Position numbers and translations under genes: made by a program. From Alphaproteobacteria bacterium (GTDB lineage: Bacteria; Pseudomonadota; Alphaproteobacteria; Puniceispirillales; Puniceispirillaceae), in NCBI GenBank assembly GCA_022425565.1, contig JAKMFG010000196.1:1-8711 (forward strand): DNA of 8,711 bases, read 5' to 3'. This document shows, piece by piece, positions 1 to 5,871 of this stretch. A model generated the notes under the pieces. That model saw only the letters and a list, made by a program, of their open reading frames with translations, was not told where the DNA came from and searched no databases. Positions within the stretch are counted from its first letter, which is position 1. Each line of letters begins with the position of its first letter.

Positions 1-942
1 CGTCGAGACCTTGCGGCACAGCATCTCGAGCTCTGCCTCCAGTTCCGCTGTGGTCGACAGGTCCTTCACAAAGGTTGTCTCGCTGGAAATGCTCTTTGCC
101 TCGCGTTCGGGGGATACCGGTCGCGGATCGATCCCGGCCGCCAGATTGCGGATTGTCGGCGCGCTCTTGCCAAGAAGGCCTGCCAGCTGCCCGTCCGGCG
201 CCGCGACGAGATCGCCGCATGTCTCGATGCCGGATGCGCTCAGCCGTGCCACCGCCGCCTTGCCGAGGCCGAACAGCACTGACACAGATTGCGGTGCCAG
301 CCAGGCTGCGGCGCTATCCATATCGACGGCGAAGAAACCGTCAGGCTTGTCGCGGTCGGATGCCATCTTTGCCAGTGACTTGGTGCCGCTCAGTCCGATC
401 GAGACGGAGATGCCGATCTCTTCGCGTATCCCATGCTGCAGGCGGACAAGGGCTTCAGCCGGCGGGCAGCCATGCAGGGATTCTGTTCCGGCAAGATCAA
501 GAAAGGCTTCATCGATCGACAGCGGCTGGACCAGCGGTGTCAGCGCCAGCATGCGTGACCTGATCTCGCGGCTGATCGCGGTGTAATGGTCCATGCGCGG
601 GCGGATCACTACCGCATCCGGGCACCGCTTCAGCGCCTGCCAGGTCGGCATCGCTGACCTGATGCCGTAGCGGCGCGCGATGTAGCATGCCGCCGCGACC
701 ACACCGCGCTCGCGTCCGCCAACGATCACCGGCCGGTCGCGGATCGACGGATCATCGCGTTTTTCGACCGAGGCGTAGAAGGCGTCGCAATCCATATGCG
801 CGATGGTCAGGCCGAACAGCTCGCGGCTGCTGCGCACATCATCCGATCCGCAATAGGGGCATGTCGCCGGCGGCGCCTCACCGCCGTCATAACCGCGGCG
901 AAGGCAGCTGCGGCACAGCATCTGATAGGCAGAGCCTGTCAT
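1..942 (-). CDS. dinB: DNA polymerase IV (Y-family translesion polymerase), C-terminus cut by window edge
   Basis: Y-family DNA polymerase that copies past damaged template bases and is typically SOS-linked. The frame is open from an ATG at 942 to the window edge, giving 314 residues; homologues are commonly around 350-430, so part of the little-finger domain is missing here. Visible motifs are the palm metal-site segment HMDCDAFYASVEKRD (about 49-63), the fingers segment GGRERGVVAAACYIARRYGIRSAMP (about 75-99, described by its ends GGRERG and YGIRSAMP), and the catalytic SIDEAFLD (142-149, with D144 and E145). SIGLSGTKSLAKMAS follows, and REAKSISSETTFV lies near the visible end, opening the little finger. 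The first 45 residues precede the normal start of the fold and carry a four-cysteine zinc-finger-like pair, CRSC (10-13) and CPYC (28-31). The ATG is chosen because it includes these cysteines and is preceded by GGAG-like sequence. The gene lies 24 bp downstream of the BKACE gene on the same strand, so co-transcription is plausible. The family assignment is firm. Confidence 0.95.
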   Translation of the reverse strand, partial: MTGSAYQMLCRSCLRRGYDGGEAPPATCPYCGSDDVRSSRELFGLTIAHMDCDAFYASVEKRDDPSIRDRPVIVGGRERGVVAAACYIARRYGIRSAMPTWQALKRCPDAVVIRPRMDHYTAISREIRSRMLALTPLVQPLSIDEAFLDLAGTESLHGCPPAEALVRLQHGIREEIGISVSIGLSGTKSLAKMASDRDKPDGFFAVDMDSAAAWLAPQSVSVLFGLGKAAVARLSASGIETCGDLVAAPDGQLAGLLGKSAPTIRNLAAGIDPRPVSPEREAKSISSETTFVKDLSTTAELEAELEMLCRKVST

Positions 943-966
943 CTCCGTCTCGCCACTCCCGTTCCG

Positions 967-1752
967 TCAAGTTTTGGCCGACGCCATGATGGCAGCTGCC
1001 TCAATAACGCGCGCCTCATTGTTCGGGGCGATGCTGCCGTCGGCCATGAATTGCGAATTCTCGAACCCGACCCGCAGCTTGCCGCCAAGAGACACGGCGT
1101 GGTGGATGCAGGCGGCTTCCTCTTCACGGAAGGCGCAGATCGCCCAGTCGCCGTCAATGCCGGCGGCCCGCATCTCGGCAAGGAAGCTGTCGATCTGTTC
1201 AGGGTGCGAGATCGCGCCGGTGTAGTGGCCGACCACGAACAGGCACCAGACCCCCGATTTCGGCAGCCCTGCCTTGTCCAGAAGCGCGCCGAGCAACCGC
1301 AGATGTTCCGGCTGGTAGCAGATATGCTGGGTGCGGATGCCGGTATCGGCGAGCCAGTTATAGAAGGCGGCGTCCTCGGCCGATGGCTGTCCCGACGGGA
1401 TCATCTCGGGCACCCCGATCGAGGCTCCTGGCGGAACCACCTCGCGGGTGAGCCTGCGCATATCATCGGGCCCGTAACGCCCCACCGTCTCGGTGGTCAT
1501 CTGCAGATGCAGGCCGGGCACCGCAACCGCCAGTTCGGCAAGCGCCTCGCGATTGAGGCCGGTATCAAGGATATGGGCCTTGGCCGCGTCCCGCACATGG
1601 AAATGCATGGCCCCGGCACCGGCCGCGGCGCATTTGCGGGCCGTTTCCACAATTTGCGGGATGGTCACCGGAACCACCGGATGGTCGTCATCCGTCAGGC
1701 GGGCCCCGTTGGGTGCCACCATCAGCGGCGGAAGGCTGGTCGGTTCGGTCAT
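967..1752 (-). CDS. beta-keto acid cleavage enzyme (BKACE / 3-keto-5-aminohexanoate cleavage family, DUF849)
   Basis: Predicted zinc-dependent TIM-barrel enzyme of 261 aa. Family members condense a beta-keto acid with acetyl-CoA to give acetoacetate and a new acyl-CoA; the founding member, Kce, works in lysine fermentation. The N-terminus has the family start VAPNGARLT (about 12-20). The metal site is visible as the HxH pair H50/H52 in MHFHVRD and the glutamate E231 in LRVGFEN, matching the His-His-Glu zinc ligands known for Kce. Length fits the family (about 270-300 aa, this one slightly short). The ATG at 1752 is preferred because AAGGGA sits 6 nt upstream; the frame stays open to 1845, but that extension has no ribosome-binding signal and no family resemblance. 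No other lysine-fermentation genes are seen nearby, so the beta-keto acid used is unknown and the name kce is not applied. The gene is divergent from the Pit gene and is followed by dinB after 24 bp. Confidence 0.9.
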   Translation of the reverse strand: MTEPTSLPPLMVAPNGARLTDDDHPVVPVTIPQIVETARKCAAAGAGAMHFHVRDAAKAHILDTGLNREALAELAVAVPGLHLQMTTETVGRYGPDDMRRLTREVVPPGASIGVPEMIPSGQPSAEDAAFYNWLADTGIRTQHICYQPEHLRLLGALLDKAGLPKSGVWCLFVVGHYTGAISHPEQIDSFLAEMRAAGIDGDWAICAFREEEAACIHHAVSLGGKLRVGFENSQFMADGSIAPNNEARVIEAAAIMASAKT

Positions 1753-1865
1753 GGGCAATCCCTTTGTATGAAATCTTGAGGACAGTTGTCGCGCCATCCA
1801 GACTAACTCAATCCGGCCGTCAGAGAACCCCGCCTGTGTGACCACGCGCCGCTTCGGGACCTTCC

Positions 1866-1882
1866 GTGACGATATGTGTCAC
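1866..1882. promoter_or_regulatory. Short dyad GTGAC-N7-GTCAC, possible operator
   Basis: Perfect 5-bp inverted arms separated by 7 bp lie 114 bp upstream of the BKACE start in the divergent intergenic region. The spacing does not fit the CRP pattern (TGTGA-N6-TCACA). It could be an operator for a dimeric repressor, but an inverted repeat this short can arise by chance. Confidence 0.2.
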
Positions 1883-1974
1883 AGAGTTCTGCCGACAGGT
1901 GCCATAGCAGGCTGGGCAGCTATTCTGGCTCAGATTTTTTAATTTTGAAACAATGCGTTATATGGCATCCCATC

Positions 1975-2014
1975 TTGTCACAAAACTGTAATATTGATGA
2001 CATGAATCTGTAAC
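1975..2014 (+). promoter_or_regulatory. Tandem Pho box (PhoB-binding array) upstream of the Pit gene
   Basis: Four 7-mers are spaced exactly 11 bp apart: TTGTCAC (1975), CTGTAAT (1986), ATGACAT (1997) and CTGTAAC (2008). Against the PhoB half-site CTGTCAT they match 5, 6, 5 and 5 of 7 positions. The first pair is separated by AAAA, as in the classical 18-bp Pho box (7-4-7), and the array amounts to two adjacent boxes. It ends 61 bp before the chosen Pit start. PhoB binds such direct repeats as a dimer on one face of the helix. Whether it activates or represses here cannot be read from the sequence; in Sinorhizobium meliloti a pit gene is known to be repressed by PhoB when Pi is low. Confidence 0.75.
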
Positions 2015-2075
2015 GCTAAAACCGCATTTCAGGGCTGCTGATATCCGTTCCACAGACAGAATGGTGATAACAACC

Positions 2076-3566
2076 ATGGCGACCCAAGACGACAAGCAAT
2101 CCAACCGCTACGTGAATGATCTGCGCAGGTTTTCGTTCGCACAAGGCGAAGTGAAAAATGTTCGTGGCAAGTTCCTGCCATTCACGGTGGCTGGTATCTT
2201 TCTGATTGTTGCCGGCATTTACGGAAATCTGAGCCTGCAGGTCGCACCACAAGATGTGTTCATGCTGGTCTGCGCTTCGGCCATCGGTGGATATATGGCG
2301 CTGAACATTGGCGCGAATGATGTTGCCAACAATATGGGCCCGGCGGTCGGCAGCAAGGTGCTGACGGTACTGTCGGCCGTGCTGATCGCTGCCGTCTTTG
2401 AAAGTGCCGGCGCCCTGCTGGCCGGCGGCGACGTCGTGAAGACGGTGTCCAAGGGGATCATCAATCCGGGCGAGGGCGTGGCCCTGACCGATTTCCGAAA
2501 CCTGATGTTGAGCGCGCTTCTCGCGGCGGCGCTATGGATCAATCTTGCGACCTACCTGAATGCCCCGGTGTCGACGACACATTCCATTGTTGGCGGTGTC
2601 ATGGGTGGCGGTATCGCTGCCGCCGGATTCGGGCTCGTAAACTGGGTGACCCTGTCGAAGATCGCGGCAAGCTGGGTGATTTCGCCGGTCTTTGGTGGTT
2701 TCGTTGCGGCCTCGCTGCTGTTCCTGATTGAAATGAAGATCATGCGACCGGCAGATCGCAACGCGGCGGCGCGCAAATGGGTGCCGGTGCTGATCGGCCT
2801 GATGGCCGGTGCTTTCATGGCCTATATGGCGATGAAGGGGCTGAAGAAAATCTGGAAGCCGGACCTGGCGACCATCATTGTCATGTCGGTGCTGGCGCTG
2901 GTTGGCGCCTGGGCCGCGTCAGTTCCCTTTGTGGCCAGTCGCGCAAAGCAGATCGGCAGCCGGAAAAAGGAAATCTACAGCCTCTTCAACCTGCCCCTGA
3001 TCATGGGTGTTGCGCTGCTGTGTTTTGCGCATGGTGCGAATGATGTGGCGAATGCCGTCGGCCCGCTTGCCGCGATCGTGTCCACCTTCAGTGGCGACGA
3101 GATTGCTGCCAAGGTCGGAATCCCGTTCTGGGTGATGCTGATCGGTGCAGGCGGCCTGGCGCTCGGCCTGCTTCTCTTCGGGCCCAAGCTGATCAATACG
3201 GTAGGTGACAAGATCACCAGGCTGAATGCGCCGCGCGCCTATTGCGTTGCGCTGGCGTCGGCAATCACGGTTCTGATTGCCACAACCCTCGGCCTGCCGG
3301 TCAGCTCGACCCATATCGCCATTGGCGCCATTTTCGGCATCGGCTTCCTGCGGGAATCGCTGGAAAACCCGAACCGGACGCGGCTGAAGCCCGGCCACCG
3401 GATCAATCAGACGGCAGACGAAGCGTTCGACAATATCCAGAGCAGGCTGAAGCGCAAGCTGGTGCGGCGGCGGTTCGTGCTGTCCATCGCCGCGGCCTGG
3501 GTGATCACTGTGCCGGCGTCAGCGCTGCTGTCAGCTTCGCTTTTCTATGTGTTGCATCTTCTTTGA
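2076..3566 (+). CDS. Pit-family inorganic phosphate transporter (PHO4 family)
   Basis: Low-affinity inner-membrane phosphate permease, usually carrying metal-phosphate driven by the proton gradient. The 496-aa protein shows the duplicated PHO4 signature: GANDVANNMGPAVGSK (79-94) in the first half and GANDVANAVGPLAAI (320-334) in the second. Each is followed later by a PVS(T/S)TH motif (164-169 and 408-413). Many hydrophobic segments are visible, with a soluble N-terminus of about 35 residues, a charged linker (about 224-236) and a basic cytoplasmic stretch near 430-466 before the last membrane span. Length matches E. coli PitA (499 aa). The ATG at 2076 is chosen because GGTGAT, complementary to the 16S tail, lies 8 nt upstream; an in-frame ATG at 2061 would add five residues but has no such site. 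A Pho-box array precedes the gene, and its 3' end overlaps the convergent NUDIX gene. The family call is firm; the ion specificity is not determined. Confidence 0.93.
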   Translation: MATQDDKQSNRYVNDLRRFSFAQGEVKNVRGKFLPFTVAGIFLIVAGIYGNLSLQVAPQDVFMLVCASAIGGYMALNIGANDVANNMGPAVGSKVLTVLSAVLIAAVFESAGALLAGGDVVKTVSKGIINPGEGVALTDFRNLMLSALLAAALWINLATYLNAPVSTTHSIVGGVMGGGIAAAGFGLVNWVTLSKIAASWVISPVFGGFVAASLLFLIEMKIMRPADRNAAARKWVPVLIGLMAGAFMAYMAMKGLKKIWKPDLATIIVMSVLALVGAWAASVPFVASRAKQIGSRKKEIYSLFNLPLIMGVALLCFAHGANDVANAVGPLAAIVSTFSGDEIAAKVGIPFWVMLIGAGGLALGLLLFGPKLINTVGDKITRLNAPRAYCVALASAITVLIATTLGLPVSSTHIAIGAIFGIGFLRESLENPNRTRLKPGHRINQTADEAFDNIQSRLKRKLVRRRFVLSIAAAWVITVPASALLSASLFYVLHLL

Positions 3567-3975
3567 TCCATTGCTGGATCGACTCGAACTGACGGATCAG
3601 CTGTCTCAAATCATCGCGGTCGGTCACCAGTGCGGCGTCATCGAGAAGCGCCCAATGCCGTTGCCGTTTCGCATCTTCGGGCCAGCTGTCCGACTGTTCG
3701 GTTACCAGCAAAGGGTAATAGGTCACTGCGGCATGGCTTATTGACCCGCCGCTGGCCTTGCCGATGCTGGCGGTGATGGGAAAGTTCCGCAGGAACTTGC
3801 CATGAACACCGGCCTCTTCGAAAGCTTCCCGCTTGCAGCACTGCTTGTGGCTTTCTTTGTCCTTCAGCTCGCCCTTAGGAAGTATCCATCGTCCCCGCCG
3901 CTGCGAGGTTACAAAAAGAATGGCTATGCGATCATTACGGATGTCAAAGGGAATGGCTCCCACCTTATGCGTCAT
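3505..3975 (-). CDS. NUDIX hydrolase
   Basis: Small (156 aa) NUDIX-fold hydrolase, expected to cleave a nucleoside or inositol diphosphate-type bond with Mg2+ or Mn2+. The Nudix box GX5EX7REUXEEXGU is complete at residues 35-57: G35, E41, R49-E50, E53-E54, G56. The preceding WILPKG (30-35) resembles members acting on diadenosine polyphosphates or diphosphoinositol polyphosphates (DIPP-like), but the substrate cannot be read from sequence. The ATG at 3975 has GAGGAG 10 nt upstream (3986-3991); a TTG one codon earlier (3978) has tighter spacing and is possible. The gene converges on the Pit gene and overlaps it by 62 bp, and is divergent from phoU. A role linked to phosphate metabolism is inference from position only. 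Confidence 0.9.
   Translation of the reverse strand: MTHKVGAIPFDIRNDRIAILFVTSQRRGRWILPKGELKDKESHKQCCKREAFEEAGVHGKFLRNFPITASIGKASGGSISHAAVTYYPLLVTEQSDSWPEDAKRQRHWALLDDAALVTDRDDLRQLIRQFESIQQWIKEDATHRKAKLTAALTPAQ
3563..3582. other. Stem-loop at the Pit stop codon, possible terminator-like hairpin
   Basis: GATCCA (3565-3570) and TGGATC (3575-3580) form a perfect 6-bp stem around the loop TTGC; it can extend outward by a G-U and a U-A pair. It begins in the Pit TGA codon and lies inside the 3' coding part of the NUDIX gene. Neither strand has a T-run after it, so it is not a canonical intrinsic terminator, but it sits where the Pit transcript should end. Confidence 0.3.
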
Positions 3976-4054
3976 CAATGACAGTCTCCTCAGACTGGAT
4001 TCAGGGGATCAAGGTAGCAGTGTTACCAACAAGGCCCAGCGAGCAAAGGAAACG

Positions 4055-4069
4055 CACCTCGTCAAGGTG
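4055..4069. promoter_or_regulatory. Dyad CACCT-N5-AGGTG before an AT-rich GATAAT element
   Basis: Perfect 5-bp inverted arms with a 5-bp centre sit midway in the NUDIX/phoU divergent intergenic region. One base separates the dyad from GATAAT (4071-4076), which resembles a -10 hexamer for the phoU direction, though no good -35 is found at 16-18 bp spacing. It could be an operator; the evidence is the sequence symmetry alone. Confidence 0.25.
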
Positions 4070-4144
4070 TGATAATATCGAATTACATGTCGGCACCCAA
4101 GTATATATCAATTCTGCCCTTCTTAAGGGACGCCGAATGTGAGG

Positions 4145-4192
4145 CCAAGTTTTGGCGTGACCAAGTTTTGGCGTGACCAAGTATTGGCGTGA
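4145..4192. repeat. Three tandem copies of a 16-bp element upstream of phoU
   Basis: The unit CCAAGTTTTGGCGTGA occurs at 4145-4160 and 4161-4176 without change, and at 4177-4192 with one substitution (T to A). Each unit has CCAA and TTGG arms around a 3-bp centre, and the single change falls in that centre, so the symmetry is kept. The array ends 60 bp before the phoU ATG, in the divergent promoter region between the NUDIX gene and phoU. The 16-bp period differs from the 11-bp Pho-box period. It looks like an iterated protein-binding site or a small promoter-proximal repeat; I do not recognise the element. Confidence 0.85.
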
Positions 4193-4252
4193 CACTGACA
4201 ACGTCGGATTTTCATACCCCATGGGCCATTTTGACCAGCATCGGACGGATCA

Positions 4253-4963
4253 ATGAACCAGCCTGAACCAAACTCTGAAATTGCCCGTGACCTTGCCGAG
4301 CTGAACGGGGTGCTCATTCGCCTCGGCATGCTTGCCAGCAAGCAGCTGAATGGCAGCCTGCGTGCGATGTCGGATTTTCAGGAAAACCGGATCGAGATGC
4401 TGATCGACCGCGACAGGGAACTCGACGCGCTGGAAGCCGAGATCAACGAGCGAGTGCTGATGATCATCACGGTTCGCTCGCCGCGTGCGGATGATCTGCG
4501 CCGCGTCCTGGCGGCCACCAAGGCGGCCCAGAGCCTTGAGCGGATCGGTGACTATGCCCGCAATGTCGGCAAACGCACCAGGTCGATCATGGAGAGCGAG
4601 CCGGGGCAGTTGCCGTGGGACCAGCTGATCGAGATCGGCACCATGGTCGTGTCGATGATCGATGATGTGATGGCCGCCTATCAGACAGGTGATCTCGAGG
4701 CGGCCCAGGCCATCCGCAATTCCGACCTGCATGTCGACAAGTTGCACACCAACATCTTCCGCCATGTGATCGAGCAGATGGACGCGGGCAAAATCTCGGC
4801 CCTGAACGGTGCGCATCTTCTTTTCATTGCCAAGAATATCGAGCGGATGGGCGACTTCACCACCAGCCTCGCCGAACAGATCATGTTTGTCGAAACCGGG
4901 GTGATGATCGACGACAAGCGGCCAAAGGCCGACAAGACGAGCGGCATGTCCGACGAGGGCTGA
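4253..4963 (+). CDS. phoU: PhoU-family phosphate signalling protein
   Basis: PhoU is a cytoplasmic, mostly helical protein that signals Pi sufficiency by connecting phosphate transport with the PhoR/PhoB two-component system. The 236-aa product has the expected two-repeat layout, each repeat ending in a metal-binding ER(I/M)GD motif: ERIGDYARNV (96-105) and ERMGDFTTSL (197-206), the latter followed by AEQIMFVETG, which closely matches the usual PhoU end. Length is normal (about 220-240 aa). The last 18 residues are charged and probably disordered. The ATG at 4253 has a weak GGA 5 nt upstream. phoU normally ends a pstSCAB-phoU operon; here no pst genes flank it, and the nearest phosphate transporter is the Pit gene, two genes away. 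Three 16-bp repeats lie in its promoter region. It could serve the Pit system, as PhoU-like proteins do in some bacteria, or a Pst system elsewhere. Confidence 0.92.
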   Translation: MNQPEPNSEIARDLAELNGVLIRLGMLASKQLNGSLRAMSDFQENRIEMLIDRDRELDALEAEINERVLMIITVRSPRADDLRRVLAATKAAQSLERIGDYARNVGKRTRSIMESEPGQLPWDQLIEIGTMVVSMIDDVMAAYQTGDLEAAQAIRNSDLHVDKLHTNIFRHVIEQMDAGKISALNGAHLLFIAKNIERMGDFTTSLAEQIMFVETGVMIDDKRPKADKTSGMSDEG

Positions 4964-5031
4964 TTGCCGGCGCTTGCCAGCCGGGCTATCGCGGCGCTAG
5001 CCTTGATGCCTATTCCAGCTTGGAGCGCGCG

Positions 5032-5862
5032 ATGACCGAGGCACCCACCCCCGACGATGACACCCTTGTGCTCGCCGACATCGGTGATGGCGGCATCCTG
5101 CGCCTGACCCTGAACGCCCCGAAATCGCGTAACGCGCTGTCAGAAGCGATGATGTCGGCGCTGTCGGCCGCGCTGGCGGATGCGGCGGCGGACCCGGCGG
5201 TGCGGGTGATCGTCCTCGCCGCGAACGGGCCTGTCTTCTGCGCCGGCCACCATCTCAAGGAAATGACGGCGGCCCGCGAGGACCCGGCGAATGCCGATGA
5301 CCGCGGACGCGCCTATTTCACCCGCGTAATGGCGCAATGCTCAGCGCTGATGTCCTCGATCCCGGCGCATCCGAAACCGGTGATTGCCGAGGTGGCCGGC
5401 ACGGCAACCGCCGCCGGCTGCCAGCTGGTGGCAAGCTGCGATCTGGCCTATGCCGCCGAGGGGGCGAATTTTGCCACGCCGGGCGTGCATATCGGCCTGT
5501 TCTGTTCCACCCCGATGGTTGCCCTGTCGCGCAATGTCGCGGCCAAGCATGCAATGGAAATGCTGCTGACGGGCGATCCCTGTCCGGCGCCCCGCGCCGC
5601 TGAAATCGGGCTGATCAATGAAGCCGTCCCGGCGGATGAACTGACAGGCCGGGTGATGGCGGTGGCGGCGAAGATCGCCGCGAAATCGACCGCGACCGTG
5701 GCCTATGGCAAGCCGGCCTTCTACCAGCAGGCGGAAATGACCCTTGCCGACGCCTATCAGCATGCTGCCGCTGTGATGGTGGAAAACATGCTGGCCCGTG
5801 ACGCCGAGGAAGGCATCGCCGCGTTCATCGAAAAGCGGGCGCCTGTCTGGTCCGACAGCTAG
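5032..5862 (+). CDS. Enoyl-CoA hydratase/isomerase family protein (crotonase fold, ECHDC3-like)
   Basis: Crotonase-fold protein of 276 aa, expected to bind an acyl-CoA. The oxyanion-hole elements are present: FCAGHHLKEM (69-78) and AAGC (127-130). The stretches CQLVASCDLAYAAE, FATPGVHIGLFCSTPMVALS (147-166) and AMEMLLTG (174-181) are typical of the ECHDC3-like subgroup. The two glutamates used by classical enoyl-CoA hydratases are absent: the first is Q131 (in AGCQL) and the second aligns with G151 (in ATPGV). Water addition by the standard mechanism is therefore doubtful, and the true reaction is unknown. The ATG at 5032 has GGAG 6 nt upstream (5022-5025), which favours it over an in-frame TTG at 5020. 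The gene is 68 bp after phoU on the same strand and ends 9 bp from the convergent nitrile hydratase activator gene. The family call is firm, the function is not. Confidence 0.9.
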   Translation: MTEAPTPDDDTLVLADIGDGGILRLTLNAPKSRNALSEAMMSALSAALADAAADPAVRVIVLAANGPVFCAGHHLKEMTAAREDPANADDRGRAYFTRVMAQCSALMSSIPAHPKPVIAEVAGTATAAGCQLVASCDLAYAAEGANFATPGVHIGLFCSTPMVALSRNVAAKHAMEMLLTGDPCPAPRAAEIGLINEAVPADELTGRVMAVAAKIAAKSTATVAYGKPAFYQQAEMTLADAYQHAAAVMVENMLARDAEEGIAAFIEKRAPVWSDS

Positions 5863-5871
5863 GAAGGCCTG

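Larger units (their letters stand above)
1753..2075. other. Divergent intergenic region between the BKACE and Pit genes
   Basis: This 323-bp non-coding stretch is visibly more AT-rich between about 1930 and 2020 than the flanking genes, as expected for a promoter region. It contains a ribosome-binding site for the BKACE gene (AAGGGA on the minus strand, 1759-1764), a short dyad GTGAC-N7-GTCAC (1866-1882), and the Pho-box array (1975-2014) facing the Pit gene. I could not assign convincing -35/-10 pairs. TTGTCA (1975-1980) with TGACAT (1998-2003) has 17-bp spacing, but the -10 match is poor. No open frame here looks like a real gene. Confidence 0.75.

Noticed and set aside
11..586. Open frame of 191 codons on the plus strand at the left edge
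   Set aside because: It is antisense to dinB; the minus strand encodes SIDEAFLD and other polymerase motifs without interruption.
796..1779. Long open frame of 327 codons on the plus strand
   Set aside because: It is antisense to the BKACE gene and the dinB start, both of which have conserved active-site motifs. Its composition is that of a shadow frame.
4117..4129. Inverted repeat CCCTT-CTT-AAGGG upstream of the 16-bp array
   Set aside because: The stem is short (5 bp) and there is no T-run; nothing beyond symmetry supports a role.
4145..4192. CRISPR array
   Set aside because: The three 16-bp units are directly abutted with no spacers and there are no cas genes, so this is a simple tandem repeat.
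4250..4816. Open frame of 188 codons on the minus strand
   Set aside because: It is antisense to phoU, whose two ER(I/M)GD motifs confirm the plus-strand frame.
4967..5002. Possible terminator after phoU
   Set aside because: Two weak alternative stems (CCGGC/GCCGG and GGCTA/TAGCC) are visible, with loops of 8-9 nt and no T-run, so a terminator cannot be supported.
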